Virus record (IMG/VR): IMGVR_UViG_3300030333_007705
Coordinates: 1-64,000 of that record
Direction: 5' to 3' (one strand)
Length of the DNA: 64,000 nt
DNA from: a virus
Numbering within the stretch: the first letter of the stretch is position 1; every line of letters starts with the position of its first letter. Below, piece by piece: positions 22,597 through 29,070 of this stretch. Made by a program: the position numbers and the translations under genes. Below the pieces are notes generated by a model. It did no database searches. It saw nothing but the letters and a program-made list of their open reading frames with translations, and was not told the origin of the DNA.

Positions 22597-22807
22597 TGAC
22601 AACCTCCAACTCGTCGAGAGCCATAGGATGCAAGCCATCGTGGACTTGCCCAAGGCCGGGAGCATCGCGACCCTCGCCTTCAATACCAGGGTAGTGAACT
22701 TGAATCGTCATGTCGCCATGCGCTGCGAAAATCTTTGCGGCGACGCCAACGCGACCTTTGTAGAAGCGAGCGTAACCAACATACCTTACCAAGTCACCGA
22801 CTTGCAT
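22583..22807 (-). CDS. VGD-family protein, array member 1
   Basis: 74 residues from the ATG at 22807 (AGGAGATGGAC upstream), MQVGDLVRYVGYA. Core GRVGVAAKIFAAHG and MTIQVHYPG; ends LEVVNAAR. First gene after the array promoter. Confidence 0.75.
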   Translation of the reverse strand: MQVGDLVRYVGYARFYKGRVGVAAKIFAAHGDMTIQVHYPGIEGEGRDAPGLGQVHDGLHPMALDELEVVNAAR

Positions 22808-22839
22808 GTCCATCTCCTGTGTCATCCGTGGACAACTAA

Positions 22840-22868
22840 AACATAGTCACGCAGTCGGGACTGGTAAA
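22840..22868 (-). promoter_or_regulatory. Promoter of the VGD array
   Basis: TTTACC, 17 bp, TATGTT, GCGTGAC before the -10. The -35 abuts the T-run of the preceding terminator. Confidence 0.75.
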
Positions 22869-22899
22869 GAAAAAAAGTCTACTGCACGATGGCGTAGAC
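22869..22899 (-). terminator. Rho-independent terminator before the array
   Basis: GTCTAC, 11-nt loop, GTAGAC and seven T on the minus strand. The stem overlaps the last codons of the 22879 peptide gene. Confidence 0.65.
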
Positions 22900-22944
22900 G
22901 AGACTAGCTAGGCAAATCGTGCCATAAGAAACTGCAAGTGTCAT
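22879..22944 (-). CDS. 21-residue hydrophobic peptide
   Basis: ATG at 22944 after AGGAGAAACAGG; MTLAVSYGTICLASLVYAIVQ. The strong Shine-Dalgarno supports translation, but the frame is very short and ends inside the terminator. Confidence 0.4.
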   Translation of the reverse strand: MTLAVSYGTICLASLVYAIVQ

Positions 22945-22976
22945 CCTGTTTCTCCTTTTATTTCAATGAGTTATAG

Positions 22977-23144
22977 TTATGCCTTGAGGATGCGACTGCT
23001 GCCACAGGCAGTGCAGTTGCTCTCGCAGGCGGGGCGAGTGGGCTTGGGCTTGTTGAGGTATTTGCAACCACAAGAGCCACAGTAATAGTTGTAGGGTTCA
23101 GGCTTCGGCTTGGGTGCTGGACAGCACCAATAGCTCATAATCAT
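22977..23144 (-). CDS. Small zinc-ribbon-like protein
   Basis: 55 residues; the ATG at 23144 overlaps the upstream stop (TAATG). A Pro/Lys/Tyr-rich start is followed by CGSCGCKYL and CESNCTACGSS, a Cys4-type zinc ribbon. Probably nucleic-acid or protein binding; no enzyme motif. Confidence 0.6.
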   Translation of the reverse strand: MIMSYWCCPAPKPKPEPYNYYCGSCGCKYLNKPKPTRPACESNCTACGSSRILKA

Positions 23145-23356
23145 TAGATTACCTCTAGGTGGCTCCTTTGAAACCACCACGGTTTGCCATGTCGTTGTTG
23201 TGATGCAGACAACTCTGGACCAATAGGCTCGACGACACACTCGATGCCTATCGTCTTGACTACTAGCCCGACCCTGCCTGCTGCTTCTGTGTTGGGGTAG
23301 TCCTCGCTAATCTTTACGAGGTTGCCAACTCTTGGTTTCGGGGGTCGTCCTTCCAT
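23144..23356 (-). CDS. VGD-family SH3/KOW-like small protein
   Basis: 70 residues: basic start, then RVGNLVKISEDYP, VGLVVKTIGIECVV and WWFQRSHLEVI. The usual tail stops at EVI because the next gene overlaps as TAATG. Confidence 0.7.
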   Translation of the reverse strand: MEGRPPKPRVGNLVKISEDYPNTEAAGRVGLVVKTIGIECVVEPIGPELSASQQRHGKPWWFQRSHLEVI

Positions 23357-23362
23357 GCTGAT

Positions 23363-23390
23363 ACCATAGGAACAGATAATGCAGAGTAAA
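23363..23390 (-). promoter_or_regulatory. Island promoter, 23356 gene
   Basis: TTTACT, 16 bp, TATGGT, TGTTCC before the -10. The gene starts within about 7 nt of the -10, so the message is probably nearly leaderless. Confidence 0.65.
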
Positions 23391-23392
23391 CA

Positions 23393-23782
23393 TTAAATCG
23401 AAATATGCCTGGAAATGTAAATGTTTTCAAAGCCATAGCCGCGTGTTTCGTTGTCATCCATGTCTTCGCCAACGCGAACAAACTTGAAAAGCTCCGCGTA
23501 GTTAGGAGCGTTATCGTCGTCCTTGAGGCCAAACTCCGACAGGTCTTCACACTCCAGGCCCTCGATGAACTTCTCAATCATGGCGATCTCTGGATAGCTG
23601 TCATACCACTTGACATGCTCCCAATGCATGAGCCAGTTGCCCTTGCCGTCGTAGTCGGTGTCAAGATTGTCAACGTCCCTCGTGCATAGCTTCTGCGTCT
23701 CCTCGCACTTGGCGAAAGCCGTCATCAAGGCTGGCATCAGTTCTGCATGAACTGCCAGTATTACTTCAGATCTGTATCCCAT
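23393..23782 (-). CDS. Phage hypothetical, MGYRSEV family
   Basis: 129 residues. Start MGYRSEVILAVHAE, then a Trp/Tyr-rich middle (WLMHWEHVKWYDSYPEI) and acidic segments. I recall the same start in many unrelated phages; function unknown. The stop lies 2 bp beyond the preceding promoter. Confidence 0.6.
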   Translation of the reverse strand: MGYRSEVILAVHAELMPALMTAFAKCEETQKLCTRDVDNLDTDYDGKGNWLMHWEHVKWYDSYPEIAMIEKFIEGLECEDLSEFGLKDDDNAPNYAELFKFVRVGEDMDDNETRGYGFENIYISRHISI

Positions 23783-24049
23783 TTACCATGCTCCGTTGTA
23801 AGACCAGCAGAAATCATTATCCCACTGGCACCATTCTTCATACCATCCATCGACCATCCAGACACAACATGTTGTGCCATCGTCGTACCAGTCGCACCAT
23901 TCGGGCTCCCAATAATATGGATCTTCTGTGCAATAATCAGGCGTGTAATAGACTACCACGCCGCTTGTATTTGGCACCGGCCTAGTCTCAAGCTCGACCG
24001 TGCAGCATGACAACAATAGGCACAGAGTCGCGAGAGTAAAGTTTTTCAT
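23783..24049 (-). CDS. Trp/Tyr/Cys-rich lipoprotein
   Basis: 88 residues from the ATG at 24049 (GGAGGAGCG upstream). The signal ends LLLSCC (lipobox). The mature part is packed with Trp, Tyr, Asp and Cys (YYWEPEWCDWYDDG, WYEEWCQWDND), unusual for its size. A promoter is embedded in the signal-peptide codons. Possibly a surface-exclusion-type protein; no proof. Confidence 0.6.
   Translation of the reverse strand: MKNFTLATLCLLLSCCTVELETRPVPNTSGVVVYYTPDYCTEDPYYWEPEWCDWYDDGTTCCVWMVDGWYEEWCQWDNDFCWSYNGAW
24013..24040 (-). promoter_or_regulatory. Promoter inside a signal-peptide sequence
   Basis: TTTACT, 16 bp, TATTGT, TGTGCC before the -10, lying within codons 4-13 of the lipoprotein. It would drive the MGYRSEV gene. 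Confidence 0.6.
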
Positions 24050-24309
24050 CGACGCTCCTCCCACAGTCGCCAACCAGCCTTTGTGATGGCGTCTTCACTG
24101 TTCCTCTGTTTCTTGTGAGAGGCAAAGACCTCGCTGCCATCAGGCATACGAATGAGGTACTGTGAGCCTCGGATGTGCTCAACTACGAGCGCACCCTCAA
24201 AACCTTTCTGGGTGATGAGTGAGCCAACGAGAGCTTGTCGCTCGCGGGCAAACTGTGCCCTATCTTCAGCGGTTAGCCGTCGGTTCCTTGTTCTGTCTCT
24301 GCGTCTCAT
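24046..24309 (-). CDS. VGD-like basic small protein
   Basis: 87 residues. An Arg-rich N-terminus (about 35 residues) precedes a divergent family core: VGSLITQKGFEGALVVEHIRG then YLIRMPDGS. 4-nt ATGA overlaps on both sides. Confidence 0.6.
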   Translation of the reverse strand: MRRRDRTRNRRLTAEDRAQFARERQALVGSLITQKGFEGALVVEHIRGSQYLIRMPDGSEVFASHKKQRNSEDAITKAGWRLWEERR

Positions 24310-24566
24310 ACTCTCTTCTCCGGGTAGAATCTATAGACAAGACGCCAGTGCTGGGCGCGTTCCTGCTTGGTAGCCTCATCCCAATAGAGAGACGGGGAGC
24401 TGTCATCTTCCCAAACAGCCGACGCATACTGAAGTTCATAGTCGCTGTCTTGTCGCTTGAAAATCTGAACTGCGATATTCTCCAGAACCACTTGCCCTGC
24501 ATCAACTGTATCAGTAACAAGCGAGCCAAACTTTGGGTGGTTAATATCGGGGTTAAATCGTGTCAT
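24306..24566 (-). CDS. VGD-like small protein
   Basis: 86 residues: HPKFGSLVTDTVDAGQVV and YASAVWEDDSSPSLYWDEA, ending in an aromatic/basic tail. A distant member of the family judged by the G-S-L-V strand. Overlaps the upstream gene by 14 nt, without the conserved joint sequence. Confidence 0.55.
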   Translation of the reverse strand: MTRFNPDINHPKFGSLVTDTVDAGQVVLENIAVQIFKRQDSDYELQYASAVWEDDSSPSLYWDEATKQERAQHWRLVYRFYPEKRV

Positions 24567-24735
24567 CGAAGTCGTCCTCTTCGTCGTTCACTGGTACTAT
24601 AGGAACGCCATCAGGTAGAGTAAACCTGTCATCATCAGAAAAAACCAAATCGACTTCGCGATCTCCACTAACATCTCGTTTTTGTTCATCTTTTTTACTC
24701 CATCGAGTTATGTGGAACCATTCTTTTTCAGCCAT
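24553..24735 (-). CDS. Hypothetical acidic protein
   Basis: 60 residues from the ATG at 24735, overlapping the upstream stop by 8 nt. MAEKEWFHITRWSKK, then a strongly acidic C-terminus (NDEEDDFDDTI). Function unknown. Confidence 0.5.
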   Translation of the reverse strand: MAEKEWFHITRWSKKDEQKRDVSGDREVDLVFSDDDRFTLPDGVPIVPVNDEEDDFDDTI

Positions 24736-24988
24736 TCGATAGCAACTTGACTTCCCAGCACTGAACCTTGTCCGGGTTGTTTTGTCGCGGACGATATTGT
24801 GGCGCCTTGAACCAGTGAACCCAGAGGTCATAGCGAGCCTGCTTTTTGCCTCCAAGCACCTTGGCGTAATGCTCTTCCAAAACATATTCCTTGTGAAGAA
24901 CCATGCCAAGTGTGTGGCACGGCTCAGGCGCATAAGCCTCAGTTACCATCGCACCGGGTTTCAATTGTTTGCAGTCTTTCATATTCAT
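24728..24988 (-). CDS. VGD-like small protein
   Basis: 86 residues: KQLKPGAMVTEAYAPEP, HTLGMVLHKEYV and DLWVHWFKAPQ, the family strand order with a longer middle. 4-nt overlap with the upstream gene. Confidence 0.6.
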   Translation of the reverse strand: MNMKDCKQLKPGAMVTEAYAPEPCHTLGMVLHKEYVLEEHYAKVLGGKKQARYDLWVHWFKAPQYRPRQNNPDKVQCWEVKLLSNG

Positions 24989-25170
24989 GGTGCTATGAAC
25001 TTCTCCTTCTCCTCTGAAAAGGAATCAGGCAGTGAGACTGTCTCGCCGCGCACTTGCTCCAGCTTGCAACTGTCCTCGATGTCAGCAATCATATTGTCAA
25101 CGTCTTCAAGTGCGCGTGTGATCTTGTCTTTGACGCTGCGAAGCTGTTTCAGTTTTTGTTCGTCTGTCAT
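24985..25170 (-). CDS. Short coiled-coil protein
   Basis: 61 residues. Residues 3-33 are helical with heptads (EQKLKQLRSVKDKITRAL, VDNMIADIED). First gene of its transcript. Function unknown. Confidence 0.55.
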   Translation of the reverse strand: MTDEQKLKQLRSVKDKITRALEDVDNMIADIEDSCKLEQVRGETVSLPDSFSEEKEKFIAP

Positions 25171-25187
25171 TGTCGTCTCCTGCGTGT

Positions 25188-25215
25188 AACATAGGCACGC
25201 TCCGTCGCGAGTAAA
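25188..25215 (-). promoter_or_regulatory. Island promoter, 25170 gene
   Basis: TTTACT, 16 bp, TATGTT, GCGTGCC before the -10. A clean match to the consensus. Confidence 0.75.
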
Positions 25216-25218
25216 AAA

Positions 25219-25401
25219 CTATGCGGGCGACACGACAAAAAAACTTTTCGCCGCTTTCCACTCTTCAGGATCATCTGCCGTCACGATGAACGGACCCTTC
25301 GCATGACCTAGACTCTTTGTCACCTGAACCACCAGCTTTGATGGCAGGATGTTAGCATGGTTTTGATAAGCCTTGCTCATCACCAAGTCTCCAACTTTCA
25401 T
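25219..25401 (-). CDS. VGD-family SH3/KOW-like small protein
   Basis: 60 residues, ATG, MKVGDLVMSKAYQ. Core KLVVQVTKSLG; ends FFVVSPA, without a joint because a promoter follows. 4-nt overlap with the upstream gene. Confidence 0.7.
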   Translation of the reverse strand: MKVGDLVMSKAYQNHANILPSKLVVQVTKSLGHAKGPFIVTADDPEEWKAAKSFFVVSPA

Positions 25402-25661
25402 TTGACTACCTCCAAGAAGTCACCGTAGTGCGAAAGCGAATCACCGCGCACTGTATTGAGATTAAAGATACCGCCCCAACCATAACCATCCTCTTCTGGT
25501 CCTGTGATTACAATCGCCAACTGACCGTCCAGATTTTCATCAAAGTTGTCATTACCGGGCGGGCGAAGCTCCTTACCGAATCCGCGACGGGGTGGTGCAT
25601 GTACGAAGCGGACCAATGTGCCAGCCGGAATGTCTTTAGGGGAGTTGCGCCAGTTCTTCAT
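25398..25661 (-). CDS. VGD-like small protein
   Basis: 87 residues: DIPAGTLVRFVHAPP, then QLAIVITGPEED and GGIFNLNTVRG, ending FLEVVK. A Gly/Pro-rich insertion follows the first strand. Function unknown. Confidence 0.65.
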   Translation of the reverse strand: MKNWRNSPKDIPAGTLVRFVHAPPRRGFGKELRPPGNDNFDENLDGQLAIVITGPEEDGYGWGGIFNLNTVRGDSLSHYGDFLEVVK

Positions 25662-25667
25662 GCTTAA

Positions 25668-25695
25668 ACCGTAGGAACAAAATCTAGCGAGTAAA
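25668..25695 (-). promoter_or_regulatory. Island promoter, 25661 gene
   Basis: TTTACT, 16 bp, TACGGT, TGTTCC before the -10, only 6 bp before the start codon region. Confidence 0.65.
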
Positions 25696-25697
25696 GA

Positions 25698-25904
25698 CTA
25701 TTTTACGTGTTTGAGATCGCGGCGCACTTGGAACATCGGTTTGTCATGTCCAGACCAATGCACAGTGACATGGGTGCCTGGATGGCGTGGGACACTACTC
25801 AAGTTCTCGATGTCTGTCACCAAGCCTACCGCGCCACGAGCGGCAAAGTTGCACGTCAGCTTCTTGCCGTAAGCAGAAAGCTCAACTAAATCACCGACTT
25901 TCAC
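25698..25904 (-). CDS. VGD-family protein, second array
   Basis: 68 residues from the GTG at 25904, MKVGDLVELSAYG. Core AVGLVTDIENLSS and HVTVHWSGH; ends DLKHVK, last in its row. 14-nt overlap with the gene before it. Confidence 0.7.
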   Translation of the reverse strand: MKVGDLVELSAYGKKLTCNFAARGAVGLVTDIENLSSVPRHPGTHVTVHWSGHDKPMFQVRRDLKHVK

Positions 25905-26079
25905 TGACAAGCTCCAGTTCCATTTCGTTCCACCAAGTCCTATCTGCTCCCGGCCAATCGACCTCGTAGTAGACTATGCCGTAGTCGTCTTCATACATAT
26001 CAATGACTATTCCATAGCCGTAGTCAACGCCAAGCATCGAAGCATCATTCTTTGGCAGAACAACATCACCGACGTTCAT
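25891..26079 (-). CDS. VGD-family protein, second array
   Basis: 62 residues from the ATG at 26079, MNVGDVVLPKNDA. Core YGIVIDMYEDDYGIVYYEVDW; ends LELVSESR. 14-nt overlaps on both sides. Confidence 0.7.
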   Translation of the reverse strand: MNVGDVVLPKNDASMLGVDYGYGIVIDMYEDDYGIVYYEVDWPGADRTWWNEMELELVSESR

Positions 26080-26296
26080 TGTCCCCACCAAGATGGATCA
26101 CCACCTGCTTCGATGAGTCGTCGAGATCAAAGGCGCTGTGCCAGCCAGACTGCTCTGGGTGCAGAAACCACTTGATGTAATATGGCTCCGGCTGGCTTCC
26201 GTGCGCGTTACTGTGGTCTACCTCAGAGACGATACCAATGTCGCCGTCAAGAATATATAGAACGTGGTCGCCTACTTTGAAGTCTGATTGCATCAT
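26066..26296 (-). CDS. VGD-family protein, second array
   Basis: 76 residues; ATG at 26296 or 26293. SDFKVGDHVLYILDG, GIVSEVDHSN and YYIKWFLHPEQ; ends GGDNERR, where the joint bases give NERR rather than SESR. Confidence 0.65.
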   Translation of the reverse strand: MMQSDFKVGDHVLYILDGDIGIVSEVDHSNAHGSQPEPYYIKWFLHPEQSGWHSAFDLDDSSKQVVIHLGGDNERR

Positions 26297-26664
26297 GGGT
26301 CCATGAGTTCTGAGAGGTTGTCTCGCCAACCGATGGCCTCGTCAACGTAGTCTCCATAAGTATCTCGCCACTTGATGCTGCCATCGAAGCACTTGATGTA
26401 GACATACTCTGGGCCTAGATCTTCCATTGAAGGATTCTGGAGTATACATGGATTGATGTAGTCATCCAGGTATTCTGTACCATGAGTCTTGATGATGCGG
26501 AAGCCTCCTCGCGGGGCAGCGAGCAAAATGTGAGTCAACAAAACGTCGTTGTCGATTGCTGCCAATGTCGGGAACATATGGCTAGGGTAGCCATCATAAT
26601 GACAGTATGTGCCAACATATGTCCCAGGCTCAGTCTCAACATAAACATTAGAGCGCGTGCCCAT
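26293..26664 (-). CDS. Phage hypothetical, MGTRSNVYVE family
   Basis: 123 residues from the ATG at 26664. MGTRSNVYVETEPGT followed by GTYCHYDGYPSHM, a start shared by many phage proteins with a His/Tyr/Asp cluster. C-terminal DGSIKWRDTYGDY. Unknown function. Confidence 0.6.
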   Translation of the reverse strand: MGTRSNVYVETEPGTYVGTYCHYDGYPSHMFPTLAAIDNDVLLTHILLAAPRGGFRIIKTHGTEYLDDYINPCILQNPSMEDLGPEYVYIKCFDGSIKWRDTYGDYVDEAIGWRDNLSELMDP

Positions 26665-26665
26665 T

Positions 26666-26959
26666 TTATGCCTCCAAGTAGACGATGCCCGCTGGTAGCT
26701 CACCAGACACTACGCCACCGTGCTTTGCAATCACATCCAACACGGTCTGCGAGGGCACCCAACCATAGACAGTCTCAGTCAGGTTTTCCGGGTTCTCTGC
26801 GTACCTCTCCAAGAGGGGCTCAGGCTTGTTTGGGAAGCCAACCTCGACCTCATCATATGAGGCCGCGTTGTCAGACCTTGGGCTGCAATATGCGTTGCTG
26901 TTAGCTTGCACGCTCATGCTGAATCCGTCAGCGCACTTGATTCTTTTATTCTTGCTCAT
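26666..26959 (-). CDS. Phage hypothetical, antirestriction-like acidic protein
   Basis: 97 residues with ADGFSMSVQANSNAYCSPR, ASYDEVEVGFPN and GWVPSQTVLDVIAKHGG. I have seen this pattern as a recurrent small phage gene; the antirestriction label is only a guess from its acidity. Overlaps the VGD gene upstream by 14 nt, at a joint of different sequence. Confidence 0.55.
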   Translation of the reverse strand: MSKNKRIKCADGFSMSVQANSNAYCSPRSDNAASYDEVEVGFPNKPEPLLERYAENPENLTETVYGWVPSQTVLDVIAKHGGVVSGELPAGIVYLEA

Positions 26960-27143
26960 CTACAATCTCCAGCCATGCCTTGCTGTTCCATGAATAATCA
27001 GGGCAACCCGGCGGTGGGTTAATCCAATGTACCTTGTAGTCACAACCGTTCATTGGTTGGTTGCGAATGTTCACTTCTACTATAATCCCCAAACCGCTCC
27101 GGTCAAGGGCATGTGTATTATTTACTAAATCACCGACTTTCAT
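26946..27143 (-). CDS. VGD-family protein, second array
   Basis: 65 residues, ATG, MKVGDLVNNTHAL. Core LGIIVEVNIRNQ and YKVHWINPPPG; ends LEIVDEQE. 14-nt overlap with the gene before it. Confidence 0.7.
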   Translation of the reverse strand: MKVGDLVNNTHALDRSGLGIIVEVNIRNQPMNGCDYKVHWINPPPGCPDYSWNSKAWLEIVDEQE

Positions 27144-27294
27144 GACTCTCCACCGCTGAGTAGTCGCAGTAAATCATGCTTTCCTCTTTGGGGAACTCGA
27201 CCAACATCGTGCCTTGGTTCGCATAGAACCTAACAATCTTGCCCGCGCCATATTCCTCTCTGCCTTTCACTATGACGGTATCACCGATTTTCAT
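27130..27294 (-). CDS. VGD-family protein following the GIY-YIG gene
   Basis: 54 residues from the ATG at 27294, MKIGDTVIVKGRE. Core YGAGKIVRFYANQGTMLVEF is a good KOW-like strand pair; ends VESHESR. Its first 14 nt are shared with the end of the nuclease gene. Confidence 0.7.
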   Translation of the reverse strand: MKIGDTVIVKGREEYGAGKIVRFYANQGTMLVEFPKEESMIYCDYSAVESHESR

Positions 27295-27541
27295 TTATCT
27301 TCTCTTCTTTCTGCTTGCGAGTCAGGCGCTTGAACTTGTTCTCGGCCCGCATGGCCGAGGAACGACTAGGGTGAGGCTCCAGCAAAACAATCCTCGTGGG
27401 CCTTCTTCTTCTAGTGTATTTTGCACCACGTTTGGTGTGGTTGTGTTCGTACAACCTTCTCTCCGTGTTCGTCGTTACACCAGCATAGTAAGAACCATCA
27501 GCGCACAGTAAAACATAAAACCACCAGAGATCAACTTTCAC
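27281..27541 (-). CDS. GIY-YIG nuclease, UPF0213/YhbQ type
   Basis: 86 residues, GTG start. WFYVLLCADGSYYAGVTTN carries the GIY-YIG equivalent YVL...YAG, then NTERRLYEHN with the catalytic Arg, KYTRRRRPTRIVLLE, the acidic residue region and a basic C-terminus. A single-domain catalytic module cutting DNA. The start uses MKVD, copying the array joint, and the last residues NENR arise from the 14-nt overlap with the next VGD gene. A nuclease inside the array may drive its rearrangement. Confidence 0.85.
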   Translation of the reverse strand: MKVDLWWFYVLLCADGSYYAGVTTNTERRLYEHNHTKRGAKYTRRRRPTRIVLLEPHPSRSSAMRAENKFKRLTRKQKEEKINENR

Positions 27542-27743
27542 TTATTATTTCAACGTCTTCAAAGCCAAGATAAACTTGGGTGCCTTCAAAATCCACAGTC
27601 ACGACCCTGTTGATGGCCGCTGCGACAACGACACCAATCTTGTCCTCATAGCCAATGCCGCGTCGTGTCTTCCTGCTCGAAAGTCTAACCAGATCACCGG
27701 GCTTCGGCTGAGTTGACGATTTTGATTTCTGAATATCTCGCAC
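27531..27743 (-). CDS. VGD-family protein, extended N-terminus
   Basis: 70 residues from a GTG at 27743. The family start appears inside as PKPGDLVRLSSRK; the joint start codon is CCG here, so translation must begin upstream. Core IGVVVAAAINRVVTVDF; ends EIISES. Overlaps the nuclease gene by 11 nt. Confidence 0.65.
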   Translation of the reverse strand: MRDIQKSKSSTQPKPGDLVRLSSRKTRRGIGYEDKIGVVVAAAINRVVTVDFEGTQVYLGFEDVEIISES

Positions 27744-27882
27744 TTCTCTTTACCCCGTTTCTCAAATCCAGCAGCCTATACATTTGCTCACCAAAGGGCA
27801 CTCCTTCTCTCGGCAGCTTTTCTAGAACAATATAGTAACGCCTTGTCTCATATAAAACAGAAACTAAATCACCCGGCTTCAC
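27694..27882 (-). CDS. VGD-family protein, second array
   Basis: 62 residues from the GTG at 27882, MKPGDLVSVLYET. Core YIVLEKLPREGVPF; ends KIVNSAEAR. Its 3' end overlaps the extended start of the next gene by 50 nt. Confidence 0.65.
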   Translation of the reverse strand: MKPGDLVSVLYETRRYYIVLEKLPREGVPFGEQMYRLLDLRNGVKRSARYSEIKIVNSAEAR

Positions 27883-28078
27883 TGAGAACCTCGACCCAGC
27901 CACTTGTGATAGCGCTCAGGTCCATTGGCATCGCTTCTCCGTTATTGGAGGGCCACAAGACAAGCTGGGTGCGCGACGGGCTATGAATGAGGGCACGCTC
28001 TACTAATGCGCCGACGATGATGCCAACGTCACCCTGGTCTACATCACGCACTAAGCTGCCAATCGGAATCGAGGTCAT
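27869..28078 (-). CDS. VGD-family protein, second array
   Basis: 69 residues, ATG, TSIPIGSLVRDVDQG. Core VGIIVGALVERALIH and QLVLWPSNNG; ends VEVLSEAG. 14-nt joint with the next gene. Confidence 0.65.
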   Translation of the reverse strand: MTSIPIGSLVRDVDQGDVGIIVGALVERALIHSPSRTQLVLWPSNNGEAMPMDLSAITSGWVEVLSEAG

Positions 28079-28250
28079 CGTGTTTCATCTCCTCAAGGCT
28101 TGCCTCTGCATAGGTGCCCTGCGTTCCTGACTCGTCGTCGAGCCATAAAATCCTGTAGTTGTTGTCGCCAAGTGAGCTTGTTACTACACCTAATGTAGAC
28201 TCCAAAACTTGACCGTCAATCTTCATGTGAACCAAATCACCAGTAATCAT
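28044..28250 (-). CDS. VGD-family protein, second array
   Basis: 68 residues from the ATG at 28250, MITGDLVHMKIDG. Core LGVVTSSLGDNNYRILW; acidic C-terminus ending WQLSA. 4-nt overlap with the zinc-ribbon gene upstream. Confidence 0.65.
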   Translation of the reverse strand: MITGDLVHMKIDGQVLESTLGVVTSSLGDNNYRILWLDDESGTQGTYAEASLEEMKHDDLDSDWQLSA

Positions 28251-28444
28251 TTTCCCACGTCCTTCGCCATGTTGGCGCTTGAAATATACATGTAGCCGCC
28301 CTTGTTGTAGGCTGGCGCAGTGCATTTTGCCTTGAATAGAATCTGTCTTGTCGCGATGGCGTCACCGCACTCCAAGCAGGTGTTGTAGCCGAGCGCCTTG
28401 CGGCGGTCAGAATACTCATCGTCACACTTAATACAAATAGCCAC
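28247..28444 (-). CDS. Small zinc-ribbon protein
   Basis: 65 residues: CIKCDDEYSDRRKALGYNTC then LECGD, a Cys4 pattern like DksA/TraR or treble-clef zinc ribbons, followed by a basic segment with KGGYMYISSANMAKD. May bind DNA, RNA or RNA polymerase. Confidence 0.65.
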   Translation of the reverse strand: MAICIKCDDEYSDRRKALGYNTCLECGDAIATRQILFKAKCTAPAYNKGGYMYISSANMAKDVGK

Positions 28445-28463
28445 GTCGTCTCCATTGTAAAGG

Positions 28464-29018
28464 CTAGAAAGTAAGTTGTAGTTGCCGACCCTGCGGGTTG
28501 GTCTGTTCTTCCTTAACTATAGGCACCGTCATAACAAAGTCAAGCATGTCAATGTGCTTAACTCCTCTTTCGCCTGTGTCGTCTTCATAAGAGACATAGG
28601 CTGTACGATCGCCGCCCCATGCTATGGTCCTTGAGCCGTCTGCGCTTAGGGCCTGAACAACCTCAAAGAGTTCACGCTCATACATCGTGTACATCGTTTC
28701 GCCATCGTCGTCTTTGTGCCAAAACTCTTCTCCTAGCACGGCGAAAAAGTGCTCAGTCAAGTCGCGACCGTCAACCTCTTCTTCCCAATAGCAAGTCTCG
28801 CTGTATGCTTCCAGATTGCCGTTGTCGGTGTCAACGTAGAACTCAACCCAACCTTCGGGAACAGGTCGGTGCAGTTGACTTGGCTCATGCTTTCGCCAGT
28901 AGAGATAAAACCCTTCGTGGTCATAGCTGAGAAACTTGTCGCAAAAGTGTTCAATAACTTTTTCTGCTATCTCAGGCCCACACTTGGGCTTGAAGCAATA
29001 GCTTGCTAAACTTGGCAT
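28464..29018 (-). CDS. Hypothetical acidic protein
   Basis: 184 residues, rich in Glu, Asp, Trp and Tyr: HEGFYLYWRKHEPSQ, GWVEFYVDTDNGNLEAYS and HFFAVLGEEFWHKDDDGE. No known motif. First gene of its transcript. The negative charge would fit a DNA mimic or inhibitor, but this is only composition. Confidence 0.6.
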   Translation of the reverse strand: MPSLASYCFKPKCGPEIAEKVIEHFCDKFLSYDHEGFYLYWRKHEPSQLHRPVPEGWVEFYVDTDNGNLEAYSETCYWEEEVDGRDLTEHFFAVLGEEFWHKDDDGETMYTMYERELFEVVQALSADGSRTIAWGGDRTAYVSYEDDTGERGVKHIDMLDFVMTVPIVKEEQTNPQGRQLQLTF

Positions 29019-29035
29019 GTCGTCCTCCTGCCTAA

Positions 29036-29063
29036 AGTATAGTTACGTGTGTGTACGAGTAAA
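29036..29063 (-). promoter_or_regulatory. Island promoter, 29018 gene
   Basis: TTTACT, 16 bp, TATACT. The pre-10 bases are GTAAC rather than GTGCC. Confidence 0.65.
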
Positions 29064-29070
29064 ATATTTT

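Larger units (their letters stand above)
20825..22807 (-). repeat. Tandem array of 11 overlapping VGD-family genes
   Basis: Eleven paralogous genes of 51-70 codons lie head to tail. Eight junctions overlap by exactly 14 nt and two by 4 nt. The 14-nt joint has the form RTGMAAGTMGGTRA: read in one frame it starts a protein (M-K/Q-V-G-D/N), in the other it ends the previous one (SESR or SASR plus stop). Upstream codons for LEVI, LELI or LEVV supply GGAG(G) as Shine-Dalgarno. Members differ strongly between the joints. One promoter at 22840 serves the array. Confidence 0.85.
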
